A stretch of 64,000 nt of DNA from Ophiobolus disseminans (taxonomy: Eukaryota; Ascomycota; Dothideomycetes; Pleosporales; Phaeosphaeriaceae): contig MU006216.1 of NCBI GenBank assembly GCA_010093685.1, forward strand, positions 1,005,065 to 1,069,064, in the 5' to 3' direction. Below, one piece after another: positions 19,863-29,601 of this stretch (positions are counted from its first letter, which is position 1; each line of letters opens with the position of its first letter). A program made the translations under genes and the position numbers. Under the pieces are notes generated by a model that saw nothing but the letters and a program-made list of their open reading frames with translations, did not search any database and was not told where the DNA came from.

Positions 19863-20630
19863 ATGTCTCGTCTGTGGCGCTCACTCTTCACAACCAGAAC
19901 CCCCAGGCAGGTCGACCCCACCACCACGAGTATAGGCAATGGCAGATTTCCTGTTGAAATTCTAGCCGAAATCTTCTCACACCTCACCTTCCTCGATCTG
20001 TTCTGCTGTCGCCTTGCATGCCGCCTATGGAGCAGAGCCTCCTACTCATCATTCGTCGCCTCAAAGTGCAGCAGTCAGCCACCATGGCGAATTTCACGCA
20101 GAGTCTTTAGGAGGCATCGGGGCCTTCGCCTGTGTCGCAACATACACGATTTAAGTAAGGACTCGATGCCAGTCCTTTACGTTCAGTTCGCCATCTCCAT
20201 GGAGCGCGCTGGTCATAGTTTGGTACATAACCTCCGTGTCGTAGCTATCAGTCCATTTGCGGCACAACTCAACCCTGTCTTATGCAGCGACCATGCCGCT
20301 CTCGAGTACTTGACAAAACACCACTACAATACTTTCCGGTCACCATTCAATATCACGGCTGCGAAGTGGCCGCCCGAAATGGCCATTTCTATCCCAGCTA
20401 TCAGGCAGCTTGCAATATCGGTCAACTTCAACCACGAACTCTCTCACCATTGGGCACAGGCGACTAGTGACACACAATTCAGGCAACTATTGCATACAAT
20501 TCGCAGCTACCAGAGGATCGAGAGAAAAAACGGGTTGAAAGTAGAACATGTCGTGCGCCACATCGCGAAGCAGATTAATGGCATGAAGAAAGACATGGCG
20601 AAAGATATGCAGAATAAGGAGGCTGAGTAG
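19863..20630 (+). CDS. F-box protein, cluster member 1
   Basis: A single exon of 255 residues from the ATG at 19863, where the product begins MSRLWRSLFTTRTPRQ, like its paralogues. An upstream in-frame ATG at 19698 would add 55 dissimilar residues. The F-box is at about residues 22-60 (NGRFPVEILAEIFSHLTFLD, then CRLACRLWS). F-box proteins normally join Skp1-cullin ubiquitin ligases. The middle is the most divergent of the five, with Arg-rich stretches. The shared C-terminal motif is present as PPEMAISIPAIRQLAISV. The Lys-rich C-terminus (KQINGMKKDMAKDMQNKEAE) is unique. The target is unknown. Confidence 0.75.
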   Translation: MSRLWRSLFTTRTPRQVDPTTTSIGNGRFPVEILAEIFSHLTFLDLFCCRLACRLWSRASYSSFVASKCSSQPPWRISRRVFRRHRGLRLCRNIHDLSKDSMPVLYVQFAISMERAGHSLVHNLRVVAISPFAAQLNPVLCSDHAALEYLTKHHYNTFRSPFNITAAKWPPEMAISIPAIRQLAISVNFNHELSHHWAQATSDTQFRQLLHTIRSYQRIERKNGLKVEHVVRHIAKQINGMKKDMAKDMQNKEAE

Positions 20631-20984
20631 ATGAAGTAGAAAGAGGACGATATCGCGAGGCATGTGCAAGAGAGAGCCGAATCAGCTTTGGCCTGACCAT
20701 CCCGACCCTGAAGCAGCGCCTTTCTAGCATGCATGTGGTGGGCAGCATGCGCGCAAAGACTTGCCGTCACTCAATACGAACTGCTTCATCAATCGAGCAA
20801 GATGGATGTACTGCGCCACAGAGTCGACAGGCGTCCGACGAGCTGAGGCTGATGTGCGTAGGATCAGGATGAAACGAGGCTGTGCAAGCACGCAGAGACT
20901 CGTACCTACATCTACCAAGGCTTCTCTTTAAAGACACCATCCACATCATCCAGGATTTCTCGTACCACCACAACTTTTATCCTC

Positions 20985-21734
20985 ATGCCATCCCTCCGCT
21001 CCCTCTTCTCCCCTACCACCAAAAGTCCCCACTCCACCCACAACACTCCCCTCCTTCCCACCGAACTCCTCGCCGAAATCTTCTCCTACCTCACCTTCCT
21101 AGACCTAGTCTCCTGCCGCCTAGTCTGTCGCCTCTGGACCCACACCATCCCCTTATCCACCCCCTTCCGCAACGCCCGCGCCACACTCCCACGCCCCTAC
21201 ACCATCACACAGGCCAAGGAACCCCCCGTCCTCAGCCTGCGCGTCGCCCACACGAAACTGCCAACGCCGCCGGACCGCAATTTCGCCTACGAATGTCGAG
21301 TACTCGACTTGGGCGTGGTGCAACTCATGAACTGGTGTGAAGCAAGATTAAACCCCGTATTCTTAACGCTGCAAAACGACCTCAAGCGTCTCGCAATATA
21401 CAAATCCCCAAACACAAAATCAAAATCAAATCTCTCACTCAGCAAATCCCTCCACGCCCTCCGTAACAAGCCAACACCCGCGTGGCACGCAATGTACATG
21501 TGCATCCCGCCCGTGCAGAGCGTGCACATTGGGCTCGCGTTCGACGCTGGGCCGGCGCTCACGGCGAGGCATGCGGTGAATACGGAGCAGGCGTGGGGGT
21601 GGAGCTTTGGCGAGAGGTATCTTGTGAGGAAGGGGGGCGTGTTGGTGGGGGATGTTGCGGGTGCGGTGGAGAGCATGATGGAGGGGGCGGGGGCGAGGGT
21701 GTGGATGTGGGAGATGTATGAGAGGGGGAGGTAG
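20985..21734 (+). CDS. F-box protein, cluster member 2
   Basis: A single exon of 249 residues. It starts MPSLRSLFSPTT and has an F-box at about 25-60 (LLPTELLAEIFSYLTFLD, CRLVCRLW), nearly identical in spacing to member 1. The shared motif appears as WHAMYMCIPPVQSVHIGL, followed by the GGVLVGDVAGAVESM form of the C-terminal motif. It lies 354 bp downstream of member 1 on the same strand, consistent with tandem duplication followed by divergence. No other domain is seen, and the substrate is unknown. Confidence 0.8.
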   Translation: MPSLRSLFSPTTKSPHSTHNTPLLPTELLAEIFSYLTFLDLVSCRLVCRLWTHTIPLSTPFRNARATLPRPYTITQAKEPPVLSLRVAHTKLPTPPDRNFAYECRVLDLGVVQLMNWCEARLNPVFLTLQNDLKRLAIYKSPNTKSKSNLSLSKSLHALRNKPTPAWHAMYMCIPPVQSVHIGLAFDAGPALTARHAVNTEQAWGWSFGERYLVRKGGVLVGDVAGAVESMMEGAGARVWMWEMYERGR

Positions 21735-21845
21735 GGGTGGTATGTAGGGAGTACTGTTGAAGCTAGGAGCTAGAGTGGGGAAAGAAGTTTTCTGGTTCTT
21801 GAACTCCATGTTATACCAAATAACAGCAGACCTAATACTAGCTCA

Positions 21846-22640
21846 TTACGGAATGTTCACAAGCTCCTGTACCCGTACCATAAACTCCCCTAACATGACC
21901 CCTTCTTCCCCTGAAGCAACTATTTCCCCCTCCTCAGCGTGTAAATCATACTCCACGTACCCCGCAACAGGCGCATCATCCGTATACGCAAACTTCGCCG
22001 CAATCTTGCTCACAGGCGGCCAGCACACCAGCATACCCATCCAACTCCCGTACACCTCATTCCTCCACGCTTCTCCATGCAAACCCTTCCACCCGCGCAC
22101 AAAGTAGTTGATACGCCTATCTGCCACACCAGCAATAAGCTCGGGATGCACCACGACTCCCAAGCCCGCTAATCTGCGTACCTCAGCCGTAGACATGCCG
22201 AATGAGTAACTCAGCGGAGGTTCCGTGTATGGATACAAGTCTAGAAAGTACGCGCATATATCGACTGTGAAGTGCATCGTCACGGGCGGCGTAGTGAGCG
22301 TAGACACAGGACGGGGTAAGAACAATGCCGCCCGGATAGACGGAGATGTGCTGGGTGTACATGCGTTCCAGAGGGTGCAGACGGATTGGCAGCGTAGCAG
22401 GGAGGGGAGGTCGAGGTAGGTGAAGATGTGCTGGAGGAGTTCGGGGGGGAGGGAGGATATTGGGTGACCGGGTGGTGGACAGGTGGTGATGCTCATTGTA
22501 GAAATGGAGGGTTCGAACGGAGCTGTGCTGGTAAGAGCGCGAGTTGGAGTTGGAGTTGGAGTGTTGGGTTCTTTGGTGGGTTTGGTTTGGCGGTTGTGGC
22601 GGAGCGCTAGCCACAGGCGTGAAGTGCGAAGGCGGCGCAT
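21846..22640 (-). CDS. F-box protein, cluster member 3
   Basis: A single exon of 264 residues opening MRRLRTSRLWLALRHNRQ, closely matching member 4. A PTPTPT stretch near residue 30 is encoded by a short GTTGGA repeat at about 22542-22563. The F-box is at about 60-98 (ISSLPPELLQHIFTYLDLPS, CQSVCTLW). The shared motif is WMGMLVCWPPVSKIAAKF and the C-terminal motif GVMLGEFMVRVQELV. It converges with member 2, with 111 bp between stops. Confidence 0.8.
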   Translation of the reverse strand: MRRLRTSRLWLALRHNRQTKPTKEPNTPTPTPTRALTSTAPFEPSISTMSITTCPPPGHPISSLPPELLQHIFTYLDLPSLLRCQSVCTLWNACTPSTSPSIRAALFLPRPVSTLTTPPVTMHFTVDICAYFLDLYPYTEPPLSYSFGMSTAEVRRLAGLGVVVHPELIAGVADRRINYFVRGWKGLHGEAWRNEVYGSWMGMLVCWPPVSKIAAKFAYTDDAPVAGYVEYDLHAEEGEIVASGEEGVMLGEFMVRVQELVNIP

Positions 22641-23030
22641 AGGATGGGAGATGGGAGTGGTTGAGCTGTTGGATGCGATACTTTGAGACGAGGCTATATG
22701 GATTAAGAACCTGCCGCATACATTGTTCGATGATGGTTGTTGAGTTGCAAGGCTGGCGGAGAAGGCTGAAAGCTGGAGGCTGAGCGGGATCGAGCTACTG
22801 ACTGGCTTGGCGTGCTTCCGTCATTCGAACAACCTTTTTCCTAAGTTCCTGTCGAGAAAGTACTGTGCTTCTGCCACGAGATTTAACACTCAGTTGCTTG
22901 TTGCTTGGATCTTTTCGTTGCAAAGTTCGTCTCGTGGTAAGACAGCAATGTGGTGTACCGTACCCATTTCACCATCCTCCTAGGTCAACCCGAATTGCCG
23001 AACAAGGTGATCTCAACTCCTCTCCGAAAG

Positions 23031-23846
23031 CTAAGTATCTTCATCATTATCAGAACCAGCCCCCTGAATACCAAAGATCTCGCCATTAACAGACGGAAGC
23101 ACTTGAACGCAACCATGAGATCGTGTCAGACTCAATCCAGGCCACCATATCACTTCGTGTAGCGTCATTAGTAACTGCCCAACTGTGACGCCCTCCGAGT
23201 TTTCCAACGTTCGGTATGTTTTGTGCAGTGTAACCACACACTCTTCCGTGTAAACGTCGGTACCTTCAAACTCAACGCGTATGGTGAGTTTTTGGACTGG
23301 AGGTTGGCAGACTAGCATGGCCATCCAGAGCGGTTCCGGATTGGACTGGCTGTTCCACGATGCCTTGTAGCGTTTGAGTTTTGTCCGAGTGGTTTCGAGG
23401 AGCAAGAGCGGATTGATTGTGTGGAAACTGGGCTGGTGTCGTAGAATGACATGGTCTCGTCGTAAGTGAACGGTATAGCCCGTTGCGCGCTGTCGCTCCG
23501 TTGAATCGGTGAAAGGCCCAAATAAGACGATGCCAAAATGGAGTTCAGGGTTCTGGGTAGAGGTGTTGTAATTGTTGCAATACTTGGCTCTTTGTTTTGG
23601 GTCAAATAGTGTCGCGCGCAAGGCAGGGGAGTTTCCGGGTATGCATGTGCTCCACAGATGGCAGACACGGCGGCATTGTAGTAGCAAGGTCCATATGTCT
23701 AAGTAGGAGAACACTTCTTGGAGTATCTCAATAGGAATTTGACCGTTGCCTATAGTTGCTTCTCTTGTTCGTATCTCAGGCTCCGGTATCGGTTGCTTAT
23801 TGTGGCGCAGGGAAAGCCACAGCTTCGAGGATCGTAAGTGGCGCAT
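23031..23846 (-). CDS. F-box protein, cluster member 4
   Basis: A single exon of 271 residues opening MRHLRSSKLWLSLRHNKQ. The F-box is at about 32-72 (NGQIPIEILQEVFSYLDIWT, CRRVCHLWSTCIPGNSPAL). The shared motif is WMAMLVCQPPVQKLTIRV, and the C-terminal motif GVTVGQLLMTLHEV is followed by a 36-residue extension. The N-terminal block and the IPGNSPALRATLF segment are very similar to members 3 and 5, supporting recent local duplication. Confidence 0.8.
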   Translation of the reverse strand: MRHLRSSKLWLSLRHNKQPIPEPEIRTREATIGNGQIPIEILQEVFSYLDIWTLLLQCRRVCHLWSTCIPGNSPALRATLFDPKQRAKYCNNYNTSTQNPELHFGIVLFGPFTDSTERQRATGYTVHLRRDHVILRHQPSFHTINPLLLLETTRTKLKRYKASWNSQSNPEPLWMAMLVCQPPVQKLTIRVEFEGTDVYTEECVVTLHKTYRTLENSEGVTVGQLLMTLHEVIWWPGLSLTRSHGCVQVLPSVNGEIFGIQGAGSDNDEDT

Positions 23847-24073
23847 TTTGTCATAGGTTGAACAACCTGAGCAGCGGCGCTACTGGACGACTTGTTTAAA
23901 AGGTGTCTCAAAGGTAGACGTGGCAATATAGTGAAAGAGAGATGTGACATGTTGAGTAGCTTGTAAGCCCAGTCGGAGAGTTGGCGACTATGATATCGGC
24001 TGTGCTTCGCTGTCAGCCTGCAGCTACCCTAGCAAGACGTTCCCCGCTTTCATCCAGATTCATCCACCTCTTC

Positions 24074-24922
24074 TCATCCCCATCTGATCAGGGTCTCAAG
24101 TACGTCTCCCAGCCTGACTCCGTCTTTTGCTTTGAGAACGCACATAACCTCCGATTTCTTCATCATCGTCCGAGATATCCTCAGCTCCGTCAATGGGGGC
24201 ATTGAAACCAGCATGTTTCTCCAATGGACAGGATCTGTGGGCCTTTCCCCATGTAGAACCAACTTAGATCTCCCGGCTTCGTTGCCCTGAACATAGTGGT
24301 TGAGGTCGATCACGATCGGATGGAAGATGAATTCCCCACTAGTTCGGATAAGCCCCAGACATCGCCGACTCATGCTAAGACCATCTATGAATGTGGGCTG
24401 TGATCTCAAATACTGGTTTTCCTCATGAGGTTTGCGGGTGTTGATTTCAAAGTCGAAGTCAAAAGTCGAATTCGTGAAGCTGTATGCATGTAGATTGTGG
24501 CTCGGCTTGATGAAGAGGTTCTCGGCCAAGAGCGGTGAGTCTCCCGGAATGAGGTTCTTCCATAATTTGCAAACGCGTCGAATCCGGACTAAAATGACAA
24601 TGTCCAGATCCAGGAAGACGTTTTGCAAAATTTCAACAGGTAGATCATTGATGTTGAGTGCTGTGCCGCTCGTGCGACGGGTTGACGCAAACATGTGCAT
24701 CATTCTGTCCGTGTATCGTATGCTGCTGTTACGACGCGCGGATAATGTCGTGGCCTCATCATTTACCATTTCCGTTCGTGATGGAGCTCGGGAGTGCTGG
24801 GCCTGAGATGGAACTGAAGCGCGCTTCATTGACATAGTCTCCCTGAATTTGTCGGTGAAACGAGCCAAATGCGAATGGCGGGTATGGCTGGCGTTCCAAC
24901 TGTTTTCTGGACTGATGCTCAT
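24074..24922 (-). CDS. F-box protein, cluster member 5
   Basis: A single exon of 282 residues. It has a longer Ser/Arg/His-rich N-terminus than its paralogues. The F-box is at about 92-130 (INDLPVEILQNVFLDLDIVI, RRVCKLWKNLIPGDSPLLAENLF split over two segments). The shared motif is WRNMLVSMPPLTELRISR, and the protein ends on GVRLGDVLETLIRWG. It is the last member, and the eIF2alpha kinase gene follows on the same strand. Confidence 0.8.
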   Translation of the reverse strand: MSISPENSWNASHTRHSHLARFTDKFRETMSMKRASVPSQAQHSRAPSRTEMVNDEATTLSARRNSSIRYTDRMMHMFASTRRTSGTALNINDLPVEILQNVFLDLDIVILVRIRRVCKLWKNLIPGDSPLLAENLFIKPSHNLHAYSFTNSTFDFDFEINTRKPHEENQYLRSQPTFIDGLSMSRRCLGLIRTSGEFIFHPIVIDLNHYVQGNEAGRSKLVLHGERPTDPVHWRNMLVSMPPLTELRISRTMMKKSEVMCVLKAKDGVRLGDVLETLIRWG

Positions 24923-25402
24923 GGTGAAGAGGTCTTGCTGGACTCGTCAAGGCTGTGCGACTACGTATCGTGTGTCAGGACAGATGGTACGAGCAACGCC
25001 GCCGCTTTTGACAGGGAAGCTAAGGCGATAGATGATGTAGATGATGAAGCTCTCTTATTGTATCAGACTGAGAAGGTTGGGTATTTCTGATCTCGAGTTC
25101 TAGCAGCTGGTGGCTTATGTTGAGGTGGAGATCAGGTCGTGGCAGTGAGGAAGGTGCAGCTGACATGTCACGGACGCTAGCCTAATGTGGTTGGGCATGC
25201 ACGACAATTGCCGGAGCATAAAAAGTAATGGTGAGCGGCTGAGTCAATATCACATTTTCTAGTCTCGAAGAAACAAAACTTCAGACGATAATTGAGTTTT
25301 CTATTTTTATGATCTCCGTGATATCAAAGCCGCTGCGCGCATGTGGTGTTGTTAGTCACCGGCGCGTATGCTCGTAGTTTATGTATTGTTGATAGTACCA
25401 CT
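24923..25402. other. Intergenic region
   Basis: 480 bases forming the promoter of F-box member 5 and the 3' flank of the kinase gene. TGAGTCA occurs at 25240-25246, possibly by chance. No gene is seen. Confidence 0.4.
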
Positions 25403-27469
25403 CTATGCTTTCAAGCTGCTCACGAGCTTTCCGATCTCCAGCTTCACCTCATCGCAGTTCAATCGCTTCTGCTCGTCGGCGTGAACCATGCTACTCAGGA
25501 GCCCTACGACTATGCTGCCTACATCTCCAAGATGTTGAGAGAAGCTAGCCGGAAACTTTCCATGCCGAAGCTCAGTCAACGCCGCTACACGCTCCATCCG
25601 TGTTCCAAAACTTTGCAGCATCTCAAAACCTAGTACACCAAGAGCGAATACGTCCAACTTTTCGCTGATCCTGCTGTTGGTGTCAGGACGGTAGAACTCG
25701 GTACCCACTGGCTTGCTCGGAGTCCCGATATCCAAACAGCTGTCGTCCAGCGCTGCTACTAAGCCAAAGTCGCCGATGCGTGGCGTGATGTGCAAGCGAC
25801 TGCGCCCAGGGCACATCTTGCAACTGGAGACGTCCACAGAGCCGTACGGCGGGTTTCGCGCAGTCGAAAGCGACAAAAATACGTTGGCGGGCTTCAGGTC
25901 GCGGTGAACAACTCCCTGTGCGTGTAAATACTCCACGCCAGAAATGACATGGTCGAGCAGCTCCAGTGATATGCACGGGTGGAAACAATGCCGGTCAACA
26001 GTTTCAGTACCAGTATTCGCTCGATCGGCTGACAGAAATGCGGCGAGGTTTGTCTCGCACAAACTCATCTGAACGTTGAGCGTCAAGATCGGACCAATAT
26101 TGTTGCGCACAGGTATGAGGTGACCAGGCACGTCACTGTGTGTGACCATGCTTTCCGAGATATCCGTCTCAGGTTCTTGTGATAGCGGAACGTGTGACCT
26201 CGGAATCAATTCGATATCTTCATCTTCCTCGTCTTCGTCTACGTCCTCCACAGCGCTCATACGGGACTTTGAAGATGAGATCGTTGCGACCGTTGCTTGA
26301 CTAGCTTGGCTTCCGCGCCGGTATTTTCGCCGTGATGACGATGTTTTCAATTGCGCATTGAACGACAGGCCCTCAGCTTCACCTTTCGAGGGATCGGCGG
26401 CGTCACCAGTGTTGCTTGTCTCAAACACAATATCAGCACCATAGCTGTCTTCAGGCTTGTCGAATAGGTCGCCAAAAGACATCTCATCGAACTTTGCCTG
26501 AAGATTGTCCGCAGTGGCTGGGCTACCCGACACGTTCTCAAGCAATCGATCAGGCCGCAGCAATTCTCGTTCCAATAACACCGGCTCCTCGGTGGGGGTT
26601 GTTGTGAATTCCAACCAGGCGTTGTGGTATCGGACTATATTAGCGTGATCAAAGCGGGCAAGTGATCGAACTTCCTGTAGCATGGTTTCTAGCTCATCCG
26701 TCTCACGCTCTTGTATCTTTGCATACTTGGCAGCGCTGATTGGTATACGTTTTACCGCGTACAAAGAGCCATCGAGCTTATGTTTAGCTTTGTAGACCTT
26801 GCCATAACCGCCCTTACCCACGATCTCGAACTCGGAGAACTCTCGTGCATATCGGTCGGTCTGCAAACCTGGATATCCGCGCAGTTGCAATTGAACCGGT
26901 GCATGAAGTCCTGACAACGCATCAAATTCCACGGAAGGCTGTTGAGACATGCCCATAGAGAATGCGTTCATTGGCCGTGCGACTAATGCCTGGGATAGCG
27001 GTCCTCCTTCGGGAACCACTGCGAGACGGCTGAGGTTACTTCGTGTAAGTTTGCTAATACCCTCTTGCGCGGTAAGCCGATGGTTGCGCATGTCATCGCC
27101 GGCATATGTGTCGTCAACGTTGTTCGAAATCTGACGTGCAATTTCCTGGTACGCCTCTCGGCCCATCCGCTGAACATCGGGATCTGAGACGTCTTTCCCC
27201 AATCTCTGTGCCGCTTCACCGATCGCTTTCTCTTCAAGTAGCGCATGCAGAATCAAATCGCGGACATTCTGGGTTGAGCTTTGCCGTACCTCTAGACGAG
27301 GTGGTTGTTGCCTATCACCGGACCGCACGGAAGCCGCAGACTCTAGAGTTTGAATGCGAGAAAGCACGCTGTCCTGATGCGATCTATTTGTCGTGTCATC
27401 TTCCGTTGGGTCATTGGAGGTCTCGGAGGATGACGACGAGTCGTCGCCTGGTCTGCGAAACATGGACAT
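25403..27469 (-). CDS. eIF2alpha kinase, HRI/IfkB-type serine/threonine kinase
   Basis: 688 residues from the ATG at 27469. A polar N-terminus of about 200 residues contains a probable helical segment (RDLILHALLEEKAIGEAA), as in heme-regulated-inhibitor-like kinases. The kinase domain begins EFEIVGKGGYGKVYKAKHK near 213, with AVKRIPIS holding the ATP Lys. A long acidic insert (about 290-460) splits the lobes, the hallmark of eIF2alpha kinases. The catalytic loop HRDLKPANVFLSL is near 520, and GDFGLVAAL is the DFG segment. The usual APE is replaced by RPD in GTEFYRPDTNS. Such kinases phosphorylate eIF2alpha under stress and repress general translation. It matches the fungal IfkB/Hri group better than Gcn2, since no HisRS-like or RWD domain is present. 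Confidence 0.85.
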   Translation of the reverse strand: MSMFRRPGDDSSSSSETSNDPTEDDTTNRSHQDSVLSRIQTLESAASVRSGDRQQPPRLEVRQSSTQNVRDLILHALLEEKAIGEAAQRLGKDVSDPDVQRMGREAYQEIARQISNNVDDTYAGDDMRNHRLTAQEGISKLTRSNLSRLAVVPEGGPLSQALVARPMNAFSMGMSQQPSVEFDALSGLHAPVQLQLRGYPGLQTDRYAREFSEFEIVGKGGYGKVYKAKHKLDGSLYAVKRIPISAAKYAKIQERETDELETMLQEVRSLARFDHANIVRYHNAWLEFTTTPTEEPVLLERELLRPDRLLENVSGSPATADNLQAKFDEMSFGDLFDKPEDSYGADIVFETSNTGDAADPSKGEAEGLSFNAQLKTSSSRRKYRRGSQASQATVATISSSKSRMSAVEDVDEDEEDEDIELIPRSHVPLSQEPETDISESMVTHSDVPGHLIPVRNNIGPILTLNVQMSLCETNLAAFLSADRANTGTETVDRHCFHPCISLELLDHVISGVEYLHAQGVVHRDLKPANVFLSLSTARNPPYGSVDVSSCKMCPGRSRLHITPRIGDFGLVAALDDSCLDIGTPSKPVGTEFYRPDTNSRISEKLDVFALGVLGFEMLQSFGTRMERVAALTELRHGKFPASFSQHLGDVGSIVVGLLSSMVHADEQKRLNCDEVKLEIGKLVSSLKA

Positions 27470-28075
27470 GATCAAGATGAATGATGGTTGTTGACAGTTG
27501 GCCGGTGCAAGCAAGCGCAGGGGCCGTGGAAGGCTCTCTCGAATCAGAACCTTGACGCTATTGAGGTTCACACAGCATGTGGAAAGACGAAACGGGACGC
27601 GTCGAGCGCAATTGAGGTTGATGTCTTATGATAGTGGTGTTCTTATGCTCGTGCAACTGCAGCGACGAGCGAAGACCTTTCCAGCACCTGCTGTCATGGA
27701 GAGCACCCCCATCAGTACACGTTTCCAGATAAACACAAGACAGAATGCAACGGAAGTTGATAGAAACGAAACGTGGCTCTTCGCCAAGGGCGGAGACATA
27801 GAAGTGCTGCCTCGACGAGATCGGAAGGGCGCAATGCCTGAGAGCGAGCCGCATTGGCCGTGAAGCGAGAGCGCTAGACAGGGGCATGAGATTTGACACG
27901 TGATAGCGTCTTTTCACTTCGCGAGCACATTCGCGACTCTTTTGGACGCGACCTCGCAACTCTGAGATCCGAACGTGATGAAGAACACGTAAGGCAACAA
28001 CATGTGTTGTGTAACAACTTGCATGAAGCGTGAAACTACGTCCAGTTCCCGCCACAACTCAACTTTACCGACACG
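27470..28075. other. Intergenic divergent promoter region
   Basis: 606 bases between the divergent kinase and 28076 genes. The frame upstream of the kinase start stays open to 27571 without an ATG. I see no gene or repeat. Confidence 0.45.
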
Positions 28076-29305
28076 ATGCCACGGCAACTGCCCTGGGCAA
28101 ACAAAAGCGCCGGAGGTCGCGCGCAGCTCAAACAACCGCCGAAGCCAAAAGCCGGCACAAGAGCACTATCAGACAGTGACGATGACTTCTTCGATGGAAC
28201 TGTGCTAGCAGGCTCCAGCAAAGGCAAGGGAAAGGCCATCCGGGATGTCGAGGATTCGGGCGATGACCTACCAGATCTACCAGCAGAACCTTCGACACCA
28301 CGTACCAAAGGCAGGACTAAAGATGCACTCCGGAATAAACGTGCGCAATCATCTTCGCCGCCTCCAATCCAAGATCATGTGCAGCCTGAGGTCGAATACA
28401 TGCGCACAGGCGCGTCCAGGTTTGACCTACGAGACGACGAGTGGATGATGGTTGAGGACGAATTCCTGGAGACTGCCAAACTGTTCACTCGCCATCTACA
28501 CATAGCAGAGTACCAGAAGCTCAAAGAGCGCATCGAGGCTAAGAAGGCCGAGCAAGTACAGGCCGTGAGGCCAGTTATCATAGATGGGAAAATGTCAGCC
28601 GAGGGTATGATGAAGAAGAAAGCTGAAGTTCAGGAGAAGAGGCAGATAAAAGCTATTCAGGATGTGTTTGCTTCTCAAATCGACGATGACGAGGAAGATG
28701 CGGTAATACATCGAAGCAAGGCCACAACCCAGGCTACAGCATCTAGTTTGAAACGTCCAACCAACCCACCAACAACGCAAGACTCAGATAGCGACGACCT
28801 AGATGTCTCTCGTGCAATCACCAAGCGACCAGCCGTATCAAAGCCGAATCCAGCCTCAGCCTCGAGCTCAAGAATCTCAACAGGGCGGAATTCAGCCTTG
28901 CCTGCAAACACATTCGCCAAACCTGCCTTACCTGCTGCAAGATCGCGTCTTACTGCGCGAAAAAGTCGCGCAACGCCCTTTGACATGTTGGATGATTACA
29001 AGCCACGAAGTACACCGGCTGCGGCAAATGGACGTGAAACACCATCAATAGCGGCCTCTCGATCGGCCATGTCGGCCACGGATGCACGGGCTTCAACTAC
29101 TCCGGTACGATCATCTTTATCCCCTAAGCCTACTGCGACTGGCACGTCGGTACGCAGAAAGGCGCTCGATTATGAGGACGAATGGGTTTCGAAGGATAAA
29201 ACGACTGCGGAGAGGATACCAAAGAGGAAAGCTGAGCGAGAAAAAGAGCGAGGAAGCAAGAAGAAAAGTGCGACTTTGGATGATATTCCTACGTTCCTCT
29301 TCTAG
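28076..29305 (+). CDS. Conserved-looking nuclear-type protein of unknown function
   Basis: A single-exon protein of 409 residues that I do not recognise. It is highly charged and mostly disordered-looking, with Ser/Asp clusters (RALSDSDDDFFDG, TQDSDSDDLDVS). One compact segment, about residues 121-160 (DDEWMMVEDEFLETAKLFTR, then HLHIAEYQKLKERIEAKKA), looks helical and is the likely conserved core. Lys/Arg-rich stretches at the C-terminus (RIPKRKAEREKERGSKKK) could be nuclear localisation signals. Short motifs such as TPFDMLDDY recur in fungal nuclear proteins. A chromatin or DNA-repair link is possible but unsupported. The start is placed at the first ATG after a stop-rich leader. Confidence 0.65.
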   Translation: MPRQLPWANKSAGGRAQLKQPPKPKAGTRALSDSDDDFFDGTVLAGSSKGKGKAIRDVEDSGDDLPDLPAEPSTPRTKGRTKDALRNKRAQSSSPPPIQDHVQPEVEYMRTGASRFDLRDDEWMMVEDEFLETAKLFTRHLHIAEYQKLKERIEAKKAEQVQAVRPVIIDGKMSAEGMMKKKAEVQEKRQIKAIQDVFASQIDDDEEDAVIHRSKATTQATASSLKRPTNPPTTQDSDSDDLDVSRAITKRPAVSKPNPASASSSRISTGRNSALPANTFAKPALPAARSRLTARKSRATPFDMLDDYKPRSTPAAANGRETPSIAASRSAMSATDARASTTPVRSSLSPKPTATGTSVRRKALDYEDEWVSKDKTTAERIPKRKAEREKERGSKKKSATLDDIPTFLF

Positions 29306-29601
29306 GGTTGTGGTCATCACGGAAGGAGTTTGGAGTTAAGATTGGAGTGAGGTTGTGATACCCCCGTATTAGACTTTGTATTTTGTCCATGCATTGCACT
29401 GCTTCCTAGGCAGCAATATTCAAAGAGATTTGAATCCACACGTGCACTTTCAATCGTGTCTTTAATGCCTAAAGCAACGATGGAAACCCATGCTGACGTC
29501 CTGCTCATGTCTTCGTAGCTGATATCGTGAAGCCAACCACTGACTCTCAGGATTCAGTACGTCGCCCAAGACGTCCATATCCACGCGCTTCTAGTGTTCC
29601 A

